Positions 44,799 to 56,932 of a DNA stretch of 64,000 nt are shown here, piece after piece (the first letter of the stretch is position 1; the number at the start of each line of letters is the position of its first letter). This DNA is from Ruminococcus sp. Marseille-P6503. Lineage in GTDB: Bacteria; Bacillota; Clostridia; Oscillospirales; Ruminococcaceae. The notes beneath the pieces were generated by a model. That model had not been told where the DNA came from and made no database searches. It saw nothing but the letters and a program-made list of their open reading frames with translations. The stretch is from contig NZ_UWPB01000001.1 in assembly GCF_900604945.1 (NCBI RefSeq), positions 992,001 to 1,056,000 of the forward strand, read 5' to 3'. The translations under genes and the position numbers were made by a program.

Positions 44799-46256
44799 TT
44801 AAAGCTCAGGCATTGAAAAACCGCCGACGAGCTGCTCATAGGTATACGCAGTATTCAGCAGCCTCTGTTCGGTGAATTTTCCGCCGATAAGCTGAAGTCC
44901 GATCGGAAGCTTCCTGCTGTCTTTTCCGCATGGAACAGATATTGCAGGAAGCCCCGCAATGTTTACAGTAACGGTGCATATATCGGTTGCGTACATTTTC
45001 AGAGGATCGTCGGTATTTTCGCCTATTCTGAAAGCCGTAGTGGGAACGGTAGGCGTCGCGATAATATCAACATCTGAAAAAGCCTGGGAAAATTCCTCCG
45101 AGATACGCCTTTGCAGAAGCTTTGCCTTTTTATAGTACGCGTCATAAAAGCCTGAGCTAAGCACAAACGTTCCAAGCATTATCCTGCGCTTTACCTCGTC
45201 GCCGAAGCCCTCGGAACGAGTTTTTTCATACATATCTGTCAGACCGTCGTATTCCTCCGCCCTGAATCCGTATCTAACCCCGTCGAACCTTGCCAGATTT
45301 GAAGAAGCCTCCGCGGAGGAAATGATGTAATATGAAGACAGCGCGTAATCGGCGGACGGCAGGGATATTTCCTTCACGACCGCTCCCTGCGCCTCAAGAG
45401 CTTTTACGGCGTTTAAAACACCGCTCTTTACCTCGTCGTCGATACCTTTGCCGAAGTATTCCTTAGGCAGACCTATCTTCAAGCCGTCGACGCCGCTCTT
45501 AAGACCGGCTGAAAGATCGGCGTAATTTCTGTAGGCCGAGGTAGCGTCCATTCTGTCGTGTCCGTTTATCACCGACTGAAGCATAGCAACGTCCCTTACA
45601 GTTCTGCCCAGAGGTCCTATCTGATCGAGCGACGAAGCAAACGCTACCAGACCGTAACGCGAAACAGCGCCATAAGTCGGTTTCAGTCCTACAACGCCGC
45701 AGTATGAGGCAGGCTGACGTATGGAGCCTCCGGTATCAGAGCCAAGAGATACTATCGCTTCACAGGCTGCTACAGCCGCGGCGGATCCGCCGGAAGAGCC
45801 TCCGGGAATCCTGTCAGCGTCGTGCGGATTGCGCGTAGGCTTGAAATATGAGTTTTCGGTTGAAGAGCCCATCGCAAACTCGTCCATATTGAGCTTTCCG
45901 GTTACAACCATTCCGTTTTCATAAACCCTGTTCATTACCGTCGCGTTAAAGGGCGGAACATAGTTTTCCAGCATTTTTGACGAGCAGGTGGTTTTCAGAC
46001 CCTTTGTGGAAATATTATCCTTGATTCCTATCGGAATTCCTGCAAGCTCCGAAAGCTCCTCGCCTTCGGCTCTTTTAACGTCAACTTCCTCCGCCGCTTT
46101 CAACGCGTTTTCTTCGTTGAGAGTAACGTATGCGTCAATTTTCGGCTCAACGGCTCTTATCCTCTCAAAAACAGATTTTGTGAGCTCAACAGAGCTTACT
46201 TCCTTTTTTTTCATCATCTGAGAAAGCTCATAAGCGCTTTTTTCAAAAAGTTCCAA
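44799..46256 (-). CDS. gatA: Asp/Glu-tRNA amidotransferase subunit A
   Basis: GatA is the amidase subunit that releases ammonia from glutamine. The 485 residues have the amidase-signature catalytic triad: Lys in [11 protein letters not shown], the cis-Ser in [16 protein letters not shown] and the Ser/Gly loop [13 protein letters not shown]. The start codon is TTG 46256 with AAGGAG 8 bp before it. It lies 12 bp after gatC, and ammonia passes to GatB through the complex. Confidence 0.97.
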   Translation of the reverse strand: MELFEKSAYELSQMMKKKEVSSVELTKSVFERIRAVEPKIDAYVTLNEENALKAAEEVDVKRAEGEELSELAGIPIGIKDNISTKGLKTTCSSKMLENYVPPFNATVMNRVYENGMVVTGKLNMDEFAMGSSTENSYFKPTRNPHDADRIPGGSSGGSAAAVAACEAIVSLGSDTGGSIRQPASYCGVVGLKPTYGAVSRYGLVAFASSLDQIGPLGRTVRDVAMLQSVINGHDRMDATSAYRNYADLSAGLKSGVDGLKIGLPKEYFGKGIDDEVKSGVLNAVKALEAQGAVVKEISLPSADYALSSYYIISSAEASSNLARFDGVRYGFRAEEYDGLTDMYEKTRSEGFGDEVKRRIMLGTFVLSSGFYDAYYKKAKLLQRRISEEFSQAFSDVDIIATPTVPTTAFRIGENTDDPLKMYATDICTVTVNIAGLPAISVPCGKDSRKLPIGLQLIGGKFTEQRLLNTAYTYEQLVGGFSMPEL

Positions 46257-46268
46257 TTATAACACTCC

Positions 46269-46538
46269 TTATTCAACAGTCTTAGGTACAACCAGACAGC
46301 CTGCCTTAACCTGCGGAGCGTTAGCCATAAGCTCCTGTCTTGTATACTTGTCTGTAACAGCCTTGTCTTTTCTTAAAATCATGGGATTTTTTTCGTCGAG
46401 CGCCAGCTCATCGTCAATGTCCGGCAGATTTTCCACCATATTGACGATATTCTGCATTTCACTTTCAAACTTTTCAAGCTGATCGTCCTCAATTTTCAGA
46501 CGGGCAAGCTTGGCGATATGCTTAATGTCAATGTTCAT
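46269..46538 (-). CDS. gatC: Asp/Glu-tRNA amidotransferase subunit C
   Basis: GatC is the small 89-residue belt subunit that holds GatA and GatB together. It shows the standard opening DIKHIAKLARLKIEDDQLE, the mid motif QNIVNMVENLPDID and a closing VVPKTVE. AAAGGAGG precedes ATG 46538. No clean promoter was found in the 97 bp between it and the upstream gene; transcription may begin there or come from ligA. Confidence 0.95.
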   Translation of the reverse strand: MNIDIKHIAKLARLKIEDDQLEKFESEMQNIVNMVENLPDIDDELALDEKNPMILRKDKAVTDKYTRQELMANAPQVKAGCLVVPKTVE

Positions 46539-46635
46539 TTATACTTCCTCCTTTTATGAAAATCCTGTCAGAGCTTGTCCGCAGGATAATTTTCAATTAA
46601 ATGTACCCTTGATTTAAAAAACCTTTCAATAAACT

Positions 46636-46893
46636 CTATCTGCTCTTATATATTTCGTCAGCAGATAAATTCTCATTGCTGACGATCCATTTTGTTTCAT
46701 TATCATCATCTCTGACAACAACTGCAATCAAGCTACCTGAATAGCTTTCAACAGGCCGGCTTATAGAACTGTCAAGGATATAAGCGTCCTGCCAATGTCC
46801 GTCGCCGCCTATTACGCCGCTGACATATCCATAGTTTACAGTATAAATACTGCCTTTGTGGTTATATCCAATCGGTCTGTCAACTGTAACCAC
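46636..46893 (-). CDS. Short inorganic-pyrophosphatase-like protein
   Basis: The 85-residue protein resembles the core strand pattern of family I pyrophosphatases and short Clostridial homologues: VTVDRPIGYNHKGSIYTVNYGYV, then DGHWQDAYILD (similar to DGDPLDVLV) and VIAVVVR-like strands (SLIAVVVRDDD). It lacks half of the family's usual length and several acidic metal ligands, so activity is doubtful. The start is GTG 46893, but a GGAG site 6-7 bases before an ATA codon (46902) would give MIRVVVTVD, closer to homologues. It begins 13 bp after the ligA stop and is probably transcribed with it. Confidence 0.65.
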   Translation of the reverse strand: MVTVDRPIGYNHKGSIYTVNYGYVSGVIGGDGHWQDAYILDSSISRPVESYSGSLIAVVVRDDDNETKWIVSNENLSADEIYKSR

Positions 46894-46906
46894 GACTCTT
46901 ATCTGA

Positions 46907-48948
<2,042 letters not shown>

Positions 48949-48953
48949 GCAGT

Positions 48954-50624
48954 TTATGTTCTGTTTACGCTTCTCAGCAGCTCCTCAGCGTTTTCAAGAG
49001 TAAGCCGGGTTATATTATCACCGCCCAATATACGGGCGATCTCATGCTTGCGCTGCTCAAAGTCAAGCCTTTTAACAGTAGTTACGGTTCTTTCGCCGCG
49101 TACCTCTTTTTCTATAAGCAGATGATTGTCAGCCATTACAGCTATCTGCGAAAGATGAGTAACGCATAAAACCTGACGTATTTTTGAAATCTGTCTTAGC
49201 TTCAGCCCTATTTTCTGAGCCGCACGTCCGCTGACTCCGGTGTCTATTTCGTCAAAGATAAGAGTTTCTATACTGTCGCGGTCAGCTATAACGTTTTTCA
49301 GCGCAAGCATTATTCTTGAAAGCTCGCCGCCCGACGCTATCTTTGCTATAGGCTTAGGCTCTTCCCCAACGTTTGCGGAAATGAGAAATTCTATAGTATC
49401 CATTCCGTTTACCGTAAGCTTTCCGGGCTTCTGATCAACCACCAGCTTTACCTTCGGCATATTGAGAAATTCAAGCTCGCCCGTAACCTCCCTTACAAAC
49501 CGTTCCGCCGCGCTTTTTCTGAAATCGGAAAGCGCCTTGGCTTTTTTAGTGGCACAGGCAAGAAGCTCCTTCTGCTGTGACATAAGCTGGGATAAGTCCT
49601 GCTCTTCGCCCAAAAGCAGATCAAGCTCGTTACGCGAATTTTCAAGAGTGTTAACAACGTCATCAAGCTCTGGTCCGTATTTCTTCTTTACTTTTCTCAG
49701 TTCGTCGTTTCTTTGATTCAAAAAGTCGTAACGCTTCGGATCGACGTCGAGGCTTCCCAGCAGCGACGAAAGCTCGCCGGCTACATCAGAAATCTCAATT
49801 CGTGCCGACGAAAGCCTTGAAGCAAGCGGCTCAAGGTCTGCTAGAATATCGGTATAGGCGGCAATATTTCCCGCTGCCTCCGCTATAATTTCAGCCGCTC
49901 CGCTAACCTCGTCGCTTCCGCTCAGAAGCAGACCGGCAGAATAGACCGCCTCAGACAGGACAACCGCATTTTTAGCAATTTCAAGCTCGTCCTCTATCCG
50001 CTCATCTTCCTCCGGATCTAGGTTCAGGCTCTCTATCTCGCCGATAATCGCTTTAAGCTCTTCTATCCGCTCGGTCTTTTTCCCCGCTGATATTTTGATC
50101 CTGTTTATCCGCCTGGCAAGCTCCTGAAGCTCCTTGAAGGATTTTTTATAATCGGACAGAAGCTGACCGTCGTCGGCATAGCTGTCCAGAATATGTATAT
50201 GCTCCTCGGGGGCCATAAGGACCTGATTGTCGTGCTGACCGTGTATATTGACCAGCAGCGCTCCGATCTCCCTGAGCACAGAAACGTTTACGCTTCTTGA
50301 ATTTATTCTCGCGACGCTTCCGCCGTCGGAGCTGATTTCTCTTGACAGAAAAAGCTGACCGTCGTCAAGCTGAATACCAAGGTCGTTGAGCTTTGCCAGC
50401 ACGCTTATATCCATATCCGTAAACATTCCTGAAACAACAGCCTTATCCGCGCCGGTACGGACGATATCCTTGGTGACGCGCTGTCCCAGAATGGCGTTGA
50501 TCCCGTTTATAAGTATAGATTTACCGGCGCCGGTTTCCCCGGTAAAAACGTTAAAGCTGCCGTTAAATTCAATCGCGGCTTTTTCAATTACAGCAAGATT
50601 TTCAATATATAATTCCTTTAACAT
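48954..50624 (-). CDS. recN: DNA repair protein RecN
   Basis: RecN is an SMC-like ATPase that acts early in double-strand break repair. The 556 residues are normal length. Walker A is TGETGAGKSILI in the N-terminal domain. A central pair of coiled-coil arms (about 155-360) is interrupted by a short hinge. The C-terminal ATPase has the signature ASGGELSRIMLALK and Walker B LIFDEIDTGVSGR. It ends the nusB-to-recN operon, as in Bacillus, but here spoIVB and spo0A do not follow. Confidence 0.96.
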   Translation of the reverse strand: MLKELYIENLAVIEKAAIEFNGSFNVFTGETGAGKSILINGINAILGQRVTKDIVRTGADKAVVSGMFTDMDISVLAKLNDLGIQLDDGQLFLSREISSDGGSVARINSRSVNVSVLREIGALLVNIHGQHDNQVLMAPEEHIHILDSYADDGQLLSDYKKSFKELQELARRINRIKISAGKKTERIEELKAIIGEIESLNLDPEEDERIEDELEIAKNAVVLSEAVYSAGLLLSGSDEVSGAAEIIAEAAGNIAAYTDILADLEPLASRLSSARIEISDVAGELSSLLGSLDVDPKRYDFLNQRNDELRKVKKKYGPELDDVVNTLENSRNELDLLLGEEQDLSQLMSQQKELLACATKKAKALSDFRKSAAERFVREVTGELEFLNMPKVKLVVDQKPGKLTVNGMDTIEFLISANVGEEPKPIAKIASGGELSRIMLALKNVIADRDSIETLIFDEIDTGVSGRAAQKIGLKLRQISKIRQVLCVTHLSQIAVMADNHLLIEKEVRGERTVTTVKRLDFEQRKHEIARILGGDNITRLTLENAEELLRSVNRT

Positions 50625-50642
50625 AGCCCACCAGTTCCCTGA

Positions 50643-51104
50643 TCATTTGTTTGTTATAATACTAAGTTCTTTTACCAGCCTAGAAGCGTCCTTTTCGCTG
50701 CGCATAAGCATAAAAATCGTATCGTCGCCCGCGATCGTACCGACAACGTTGTCCAGCTCCGCATTGTCGAGCTTGGCGCACACAGCCTGAGCCATTCCTA
50801 CATGGCATTTAACCACAACAATATTCAACGCGGAATCCACCGATGTAACGGCGTCGGACAGAATCGTAAGTATCATGCTGTCCTTCCGATCGATGGAGCT
50901 GCGTTTCAGCGCCGGAACAGCATATTTATATTTACCTGAGGAACAGCAGGTCTTGATCAGTGCCAGCTCCCTGATATCTCTTGACACCGTAGCCTGAGTA
51001 ACCTCAAAGCCGGCGGAGCGCAGCTCCTGCTGAAGCTCCTCCTGAGTGCTTATATTCTTTTCAGACACAAGCTTTAATATCATATTCTGTCTTTTGGCTT
51101 TCAT
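50643..51104 (-). CDS. argR: Arginine repressor
   Basis: ArgR is a 153-residue winged-helix regulator that represses arginine synthesis and activates catabolism when arginine is bound. The DNA-binding domain has STQEELQQELRSAGFEVTQ and TVSRDIRELAL. The C-terminal oligomerisation and arginine-binding domain has GTIAGDDTIFMLM. It starts just after the nadK stop with a GAGGAG site. Arginine genes are absent from the window. Its place before recN is the standard Firmicute arrangement. Confidence 0.96.
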   Translation of the reverse strand: MKAKRQNMILKLVSEKNISTQEELQQELRSAGFEVTQATVSRDIRELALIKTCCSSGKYKYAVPALKRSSIDRKDSMILTILSDAVTSVDSALNIVVVKCHVGMAQAVCAKLDNAELDNVVGTIAGDDTIFMLMRSEKDASRLVKELSIITNK

Positions 51105-51105
51105 T

Positions 51106-51984
51106 TCATATCTCCTCGGAAAATCCCTTCAGCGGCCGCATTAGCTTTTTGTTTACCGACGTAAAAAAGCTTCCGCCCGCTATATCTATAATATTTAAAC
51201 GCAGGGGCGATTTTGAAATTTTTACACAGTCATCTCCGCTCAGCCTGTAAACTATATTGCCGTCTACGTTTACCACAGAATGGGAATTATAGTTGCAGCG
51301 GCATTTTACGCTGATAACGCTTTCAGGCGAAAGAACCATTGATCTGTCAAAAAGCGAATGGGAGCATATCTGCGTAAATTCAATACATTCCATTTCAGGT
51401 TCGATTATAGGACCGCCAGCCGACATAGAGTACGCGGTAGCTCCGGTCGCAGTTGAGAAAATCACACCGTCCGCGCGGATCGAGGATATAACCTGTCCGC
51501 TCTTGGAAACTTCAAAATCTGCGATCTTGCAGTCGTCGCACTTGGATATAACTACGTCGTTCAAAGCGCTGAATACCAGCGGTTCGCCGTTTAACGGAAT
51601 AATTTCAATTTTCAGAAGCATTCTTCTGCTGAGGGTGTATTCTCCCTTGCACAGGGCTTTAAGCCTGTCAAGCTCCGTATGCTCAAGAGAAGCCATAAAG
51701 CCCAGACGTCCGCAGTTTACTCCCAGAATAGGCTTATTGTAAACCGAAGCCGCGTCCGCGCATTTCAGAATCGTTCCGTCGCCGCCTATTACCGCTATGA
51801 AATCGGAGGTCTGGATACATTTTACCTCGTCGGCAAAATGAATAAAATCGAGCTTATCAAAAGCCTTGCAGTACCGCTCCTCCATAAAAATATTTACTTT
51901 TTCATTATCGAGTATACGGCAGGCTTCCGTCGTAACCTCTCTGCAATTTTGCTTATCAAGGTTAGGAAACACATATACATTCAC
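51106..51984 (-). CDS. nadK: NAD kinase
   Basis: NAD kinase makes NADP from NAD. The 292 residues have the signature GGDGTILKCADAA, the NCGRLGFMAS motif and TATGATAYSMSAGGPIIEPEME. GTG 51984 gives MNVYVFPNLDKQN, matching homologues that begin with a short strand followed by FPN, and has an AGGTGA site 5 bp away; GTG 51993 is an alternative. Its insertion between tlyA and argR is common in Clostridia but not found in Bacillus. Confidence 0.95.
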   Translation of the reverse strand: MNVYVFPNLDKQNCREVTTEACRILDNEKVNIFMEERYCKAFDKLDFIHFADEVKCIQTSDFIAVIGGDGTILKCADAASVYNKPILGVNCGRLGFMASLEHTELDRLKALCKGEYTLSRRMLLKIEIIPLNGEPLVFSALNDVVISKCDDCKIADFEVSKSGQVISSIRADGVIFSTATGATAYSMSAGGPIIEPEMECIEFTQICSHSLFDRSMVLSPESVISVKCRCNYNSHSVVNVDGNIVYRLSGDDCVKISKSPLRLNIIDIAGGSFFTSVNKKLMRPLKGFSEEI

Positions 51985-51994
51985 GGCGTTCACC

Positions 51995-52789
51995 TCACAA
52001 ACTGTTAAAAGCGTCGTCCACTATCAGATCAACATCTATATCCGTATTTTTTATTTCGTCTTTCTTTGTCAGACAGGCGAGATATTCAATATTTCCGTCT
52101 GAGCCCTTTATCTGCGAAAAGGTAAGACCGGAAACGCTCAAGCCGCACTCGTTGAAAAAAGACGTTATATCCTTGAGCACCGATTTATGCGCCTTTTTAT
52201 CCTTTACCACACCTTTTTTATTCAACGCGCCTCTGCCCGCCTCAAACTGCGGCTTTATCAGCACTGCAAATATACCTCCGTTATCGGCGCAGTCTGATAA
52301 CGCTTTCATTACTAGCTTAAGCGAGATAAACGAAACGTCAACGCTTATAAACCGCACCTGTTCTTTAAAAAAGCCGCGTGTAAGCTCCCTGGCATTAACG
52401 CCCTCGCAGTTTACCACGCGGCTGTCCTCAGCCAGCCCGCGGTCGAGCTGACCGTGTCCCACGTCTACGGCGTAAACCTTCAGAGCGCCTTTTTCAAGCA
52501 GAACTTCGGTAAAGCCTCCGGTAGACGCTCCTATATCGGCGCACACCATACCTGAAACATCTATTTCAAACGCTTCAAAAGCCTTGATCAGCTTCAGCGC
52601 TCCCCGTCCCACATATTCCAGATCCTGAGCCGTCAAAGTCACAGCGTCGCTTTCACCTACAGTCTGGGAGGGCTTTGACGCCGGCTTGGAATTAATCAGA
52701 ACTCCTCGGCTTTTTATAAGGCTTTTTGCTCTTTCCCTGCTTCTGGCATATCCGTTTTCAACCAGATACACGTCCAGTCTTTTATCCAT
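51995..52789 (-). CDS. tlyA: TlyA family rRNA 2'-O-methyltransferase / hemolysin-like protein
   Basis: The 264-residue protein has an N-terminal S4 RNA-binding domain (KRLDVYLVENGYARSRERAK) and a FtsJ-like methyltransferase domain with the AdoMet motif ADIGASTGGFTEVLL and a catalytic region FISVDVSFISLK. In mycobacteria TlyA methylates 16S and 23S rRNA (capreomycin sensitivity); in Firmicutes the target is assumed, not shown. It overlaps dxs by 8 bp (ATGGATAA). Confidence 0.93.
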   Translation of the reverse strand: MDKRLDVYLVENGYARSRERAKSLIKSRGVLINSKPASKPSQTVGESDAVTLTAQDLEYVGRGALKLIKAFEAFEIDVSGMVCADIGASTGGFTEVLLEKGALKVYAVDVGHGQLDRGLAEDSRVVNCEGVNARELTRGFFKEQVRFISVDVSFISLKLVMKALSDCADNGGIFAVLIKPQFEAGRGALNKKGVVKDKKAHKSVLKDITSFFNECGLSVSGLTFSQIKGSDGNIEYLACLTKKDEIKNTDIDVDLIVDDAFNSL

Positions 52790-54632
52790 TTTTCAGAAAA
52801 TCCTCAATACTTTCAGCCATTTTTTCCGGAGAAAAACCGCACTGCTCAAGTAAGTAGCCTACCTTTCCGTGCGTTACAAAGCCTTCTATTGCAAAGGGAG
52901 CGATATTATTGCATATAGCGCAGTATTTTTCCGATATTGAACCGAACGTATAGGATTCCTCAAAGAAAAAGACCAGCTTGTAATCTGAAATAATATTTAC
53001 GATCTCCTCTTCGATCGGGAAAATTTTCACCAGCTTAAGCGTATCAAAATCTATTCCCCTGCTGTGCAGTATTTCTTCCGCTTTCAGAACATTGTTATAC
53101 AGTCTTCCGTATGTAACTACAAGAATACCGTTTCCGTTATCCTTATAGCTGTAGAAAGTGTTTATTTTTGATTTGTCATAAAGCGACTTGTCGTTCCCTC
53201 TGGGATACCGTACCGCGGAAATACCGCCGTCCTCGTTCACAGCCTTTCTGAGGCACGCTTTAAGCTCCTCATAGCATGACGGAGAATATATGGTTATTCC
53301 GGGAACCGAGGTCAGGAACGAAACGTCGAAAATGCCCTGATGGGTCTCGCCGTCTTCTCCGACTATCCCCGCCCTGTCAACGCCTATTACCGCATGGGCG
53401 CCGCTGATGGCAAGATCGTGAATGATCTGATCGTAGCTTCTTTGCAGAAACGAGGAATATACGGCGAAAACCGGTATCATTCCCATTGAAGCCAGACCGC
53501 CGCAGAAGGTTACCGCGTGTTCCTCCGCAATTCCAACGTCAAAAAAGCGCTCAGGAAAGGCTTTGTAAAAATACTGAAGGCCTGTTCCGTATTTCATCGC
53601 GGCAGTTACGGCGCATATCCTTTTGTCGTTCCGCGCCATCTGGGTCAGCTCCTTGCCGAAAACGGAAGAAAAGCTGTCGGAAAGAACTACGTCGGGATTG
53701 CCGGTAGCAATTTCAAAGGAACCGATACCGTGATATTCACCCGGATTGTCCTCAGCCGGAGCGTATCCCTTTCCCTTTACTGTATTGACATGAACGAATA
53801 CCGGTCTGTTAAGCGCCTTTGCCGCCGCAAGACCGTTTTCAATCTCCTCTATATTATGTCCGTCGAGAGGACCTATAAACTCAAATCCCAGATCTTCAAA
53901 CATGGTGCTGTTAAGAACAAGATTCTTTACCGCTTTTTTTGCGGATTTAAGAGTGCGCTTGATAGGCTGTCCGATAACCGGAGTTTTATTCAGCACCTTT
54001 TCTACCGCGCTTTTAGTTTTGTGATACGAATCCTTGGTTCTGAGGGTCGAAAGATATTTTGCCATGCTTCCTACATTTTTGGAAATAGACATCTCATTGT
54101 GGTTAAGGATTATTATCAGGTTTGTATCGCTTTTTCCGGCGTTATTCAGCCCCTCGTACACAAGTCCGCCTGTGAAAGCACCATCGCCCAGTATCGCGAC
54201 CGTATGATGATCGTCTCCGCTGAGCTTCATTGCAGACGCGATTCCGAGAGCCGCCGACACGGAATTTGAGCTGTGACCGCTTATGAAGGCGTCGTGCTCT
54301 GATTCCTCAGGGCGGCAGAATCCGGAAATCCCGTTTTCAGTTCTAATAGTAGCGAACCTGTCAAGACGGCCGGTAAGTATTTTATGAGTATAAGACTGAT
54401 GTCCGACGTCCCATACTATTTTATCCTTCGGCGACTCGAACACCCTGTGAACTGCCATCGTAAGCTCGACTGTACCCAGATTCGAAGCAAGATGTCCTCC
54501 GTTCTGGGAAACGGTATCAATAAGTATGCTTCTTATATCGCCGCAGAGCATATTGCACTGCTCTATGCTAAGCTTCTTCAGATCCTCGGGCAAACGCATT
54601 TTATATATATTCGGTTTTATTATTTCCGGCAT
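52782..54632 (-). CDS. dxs: 1-deoxy-D-xylulose-5-phosphate synthase
   Basis: DXS catalyses the first step of the MEP isoprenoid pathway, joining pyruvate and glyceraldehyde phosphate with thiamine diphosphate. The 616 residues have the thiamine-binding motif GDGAFTGGLVYEGLNNAG, the WDVGHQSYTHK region and the transketolase centre (DVGIAEEHAVTFCGGLA, VYSSFLQRSYDQ). ATG 54632 (MPEIIKPNIY) was chosen because GGGGG lies 9-10 bp before it; the longer frame would overlap ispA. Gene order with ispA upstream agrees with Bacillus. Confidence 0.96.
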   Translation of the reverse strand: MPEIIKPNIYKMRLPEDLKKLSIEQCNMLCGDIRSILIDTVSQNGGHLASNLGTVELTMAVHRVFESPKDKIVWDVGHQSYTHKILTGRLDRFATIRTENGISGFCRPEESEHDAFISGHSSNSVSAALGIASAMKLSGDDHHTVAILGDGAFTGGLVYEGLNNAGKSDTNLIIILNHNEMSISKNVGSMAKYLSTLRTKDSYHKTKSAVEKVLNKTPVIGQPIKRTLKSAKKAVKNLVLNSTMFEDLGFEFIGPLDGHNIEEIENGLAAAKALNRPVFVHVNTVKGKGYAPAEDNPGEYHGIGSFEIATGNPDVVLSDSFSSVFGKELTQMARNDKRICAVTAAMKYGTGLQYFYKAFPERFFDVGIAEEHAVTFCGGLASMGMIPVFAVYSSFLQRSYDQIIHDLAISGAHAVIGVDRAGIVGEDGETHQGIFDVSFLTSVPGITIYSPSCYEELKACLRKAVNEDGGISAVRYPRGNDKSLYDKSKINTFYSYKDNGNGILVVTYGRLYNNVLKAEEILHSRGIDFDTLKLVKIFPIEEEIVNIISDYKLVFFFEESYTFGSISEKYCAICNNIAPFAIEGFVTHGKVGYLLEQCGFSPEKMAESIEDFLKNG

Positions 54633-54654
54633 TACACGATTTCCCCCAAAAAAA

Positions 54655-55545
54655 TCAGCTTCGTCTTTCAAGCAGGCTTTCGGTAAGCTCGCTTAAAAAC
54701 CCGCAGTCATCAAATTCATTCAGATACGAGAGAGCCTCTCCTGTGAGCCTGTCGGCCTCACAGCGCGATCTTTCCAGCCCCAGAACAGATACGTATGTGC
54801 TTTTGTTCTGTTCGCTGTCGCTTCCGACAGGCTTTCCTATCTCCTCAAAAGTACCGATCACATCAAGAATATCGTCGACAATCTGAAACGCTCTTCCCAG
54901 CGCTGAAGCATATCGGGCGGCTGCCGGAATCTTATCATATTTCCCCGCCAATACCACGCCCATAACGCAGGCAGCCTCAATCAAAGCGCCCGTCTTATGC
55001 TCCTGAAGAACATTTAAGGTTTCCTCAGAAATATCCTTGCCCTCAGACTGAAGATCAATTACCTGTCCGCCTATCATTCCGTTTATCCCTACTGATTTTG
55101 AAAGCACCGATATAAGCATTACTGCGGTTTCCGCAGTGATCCTGCCGTCTATCGCCGCGCCTGAAATAACCTCGAAAGGCAGAGTGTTTAAAGCGTCGCC
55201 CGCAAGCAAGGCGATATTCTCCGGAAAAGCCTTATGACACGAAGGCTTTCCCCGTCTGAAATCGTCATTATCCATGCACGGAAGATCGTCGTGAATTAGA
55301 GAGAAGGTATGGATCATTTCAATGGTGCAGGCAATGTCAAGTACCGCTGAAATATCTCCTCCGCACATACGGCAGAATTCCAGCATAAGCATCGGCCTGA
55401 GTCTTTTCCCTCCCGCCGTAAGCGAATATTCCATTGCCTGGACAACTATGCCCTGAAGCTCCGGCTTGACCTGTGTAAACCTCAAAAGCTCCCGCTCGAT
55501 CTGAGCGCAGTAATTTTTTAATTTAAGCTCGTTTATCTCCGTCAT
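54655..55545 (-). CDS. ispA: Polyprenyl (farnesyl/geranyl) diphosphate synthase
   Basis: The 296-residue short-chain prenyltransferase condenses isopentenyl diphosphate units. The first Asp-rich motif is HDDLPCMDND and the second is DDILDVIGTF. GGKRLRPML near the N-terminus and VGGQVIDLQSE-type residues follow. Farnesyl diphosphate is the expected product, judged from family. Its ATG overlaps the xseB stop (TAATG). Confidence 0.95.
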   Translation of the reverse strand: MTEINELKLKNYCAQIERELLRFTQVKPELQGIVVQAMEYSLTAGGKRLRPMLMLEFCRMCGGDISAVLDIACTIEMIHTFSLIHDDLPCMDNDDFRRGKPSCHKAFPENIALLAGDALNTLPFEVISGAAIDGRITAETAVMLISVLSKSVGINGMIGGQVIDLQSEGKDISEETLNVLQEHKTGALIEAACVMGVVLAGKYDKIPAAARYASALGRAFQIVDDILDVIGTFEEIGKPVGSDSEQNKSTYVSVLGLERSRCEADRLTGEALSYLNEFDDCGFLSELTESLLERRS

Positions 55546-55730
55546 TATTCTTCCTCCGAAGCAGACAGCGTTTCTACCTGAAGTCTGGCGTTTTCAAGCA
55601 GCTTTTTGCAGTCGGCGGACAGCGCTACGCCTTCCTTATATAAATCCAAAGCCTCGTTGAGAGTCAGCTTACCGCTCTCAAGGACTTTGACGATCTCGTC
55701 CAGTCTTTTTATGGAATCCTCATATGTCAT
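55545..55730 (-). CDS. xseB: Exodeoxyribonuclease VII small subunit
   Basis: XseB is the small subunit of the nuclease that degrades single-stranded DNA to oligonucleotides. The 61 residues have the family core YEDSIKRLDEIVKVLESG and LTLNEALDLYKEGVAL. ATG 55730 has AAAGGA 9 bp before it and fits family starts; the alternative ATG 55748 overlaps the xseA stop and would add six residues. Confidence 0.94.
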   Translation of the reverse strand: MTYEDSIKRLDEIVKVLESGKLTLNEALDLYKEGVALSADCKKLLENARLQVETLSASEEE

Positions 55731-55747
55731 TTTAATTTTTCCTTTCA

Positions 55748-56932
55748 TTATTCCATCAAAGCGGCGCGGGACGAATCCCTGAACCTTATCTCCACCTTGT
55801 CGCCGCTGTTCAGCTCTGCCGCTGAATACACCGCCTTACCGTCCTTTGTCGTTATGGTATAGCCTCTGTCCAGAACACTGAACGGACTTAAAGCCTGAAG
55901 CTGGACAACGTATTTATCGAACGCCGCGTTTTCATATTTCACTCTTGCCGTAACAAGTCTGTCAAGCTTATCCCGCAAATCTTTTATACGGCTTGCGCTG
56001 TTTTCAAGCTTTTCCGCCGGCGAGTTCATATTAAGCGCGGAGCTGATTCCAGTTAGTATTACGCTCTTGTCCGATATGCATTTTCGTATCGCATTATCCA
56101 AATTAAATCTCATTGAACTAAGAGCGCTGAACAATACGGAAATATCGGGCGTCGCCTGCTCCGCGGCAGCGGAAGGCGTAGGAGTTCTTAAATCAGCTGC
56201 ATAATCCGCAAGGGTCGTGTCGGTTTCATGACCTACCGCTGAAATCAGAGGCGTTTTGCAGCTGAATATAGCCATCGCCACCGCCTCGGTATTGAACGGC
56301 ATCAGGTCCTCGGAGGAACCTCCGCCCCTGGCAAGAATAATAGTATCAGCGCCGCAGCTGTCGGCTTTATTCAAGGCCGCGCATATAGAATCGGCAGCCT
56401 GACCGCCCTGCACCTGAGCCGGACAGATCAGTACCGAGCAGATCGGAAAACGTCTGGACAGTATATTCAGAATATCCTGGAGCGCGGCTCCCGTCAAAGA
56501 GGTCACAACTGCTATTTTCCGGGGGAAAAAGGGTACGGGCTTTTTGACCGACTGATCAAATACCCCCCTGCTTTTAAGCTTTTCCTTTACCTGCTCGATT
56601 CCGGTATAAACCGCTCCTATACCGAGCGGCTGCATATCCGAAACTATTATCTGATAAACTCCGTCGCGCTCATAGACCTCAAGATTTCCGCTCACCAGCG
56701 CTTTCATACCGTTTTCAGGCGTAAATTTCAGCTTCTGAGCGCTGCCGGAAAACATCACGCATTTTACGACGCTGCTTTCGTCCTTTAAGGAGAAATAAGC
56801 GTGGCCTGATTTATAATGAAGGCTGAAATTGGACACCTCGCCTTTTACCGTTATGCCTCTCAGCTTTAAATCCGATTTGATTTTAAACTGAACATATTTA
56901 TTAAGCTGAGAAACAGACAAAATTGAACTCAT
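55748..56932 (-). CDS. xseA: Exodeoxyribonuclease VII large subunit
   Basis: XseA is the catalytic subunit. The 394 residues include the N-terminal OB fold (SVSQLNKYVQFKIKSD, VKGEVSNFSLHYKSGHAYFS), the nuclease core (FPRKIAVVTSLTGAALQDI, LARGGGSSEDL, AVGHETDTTLADYAADLRTPTPSAAAE) and a C-terminal coiled coil with the end YTITTKDGKAV. It directly follows the TsaD-like gene with no gap. Confidence 0.96.
   Translation of the reverse strand: MSSILSVSQLNKYVQFKIKSDLKLRGITVKGEVSNFSLHYKSGHAYFSLKDESSVVKCVMFSGSAQKLKFTPENGMKALVSGNLEVYERDGVYQIIVSDMQPLGIGAVYTGIEQVKEKLKSRGVFDQSVKKPVPFFPRKIAVVTSLTGAALQDILNILSRRFPICSVLICPAQVQGGQAADSICAALNKADSCGADTIILARGGGSSEDLMPFNTEAVAMAIFSCKTPLISAVGHETDTTLADYAADLRTPTPSAAAEQATPDISVLFSALSSMRFNLDNAIRKCISDKSVILTGISSALNMNSPAEKLENSASRIKDLRDKLDRLVTARVKYENAAFDKYVVQLQALSPFSVLDRGYTITTKDGKAVYSAAELNSGDKVEIRFRDSSRAALME

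Noticed and set aside
53517-54269. 250-residue plus-strand frame opposite dxs
   Set aside because: Antisense shadow; the dxs motifs are unambiguous.
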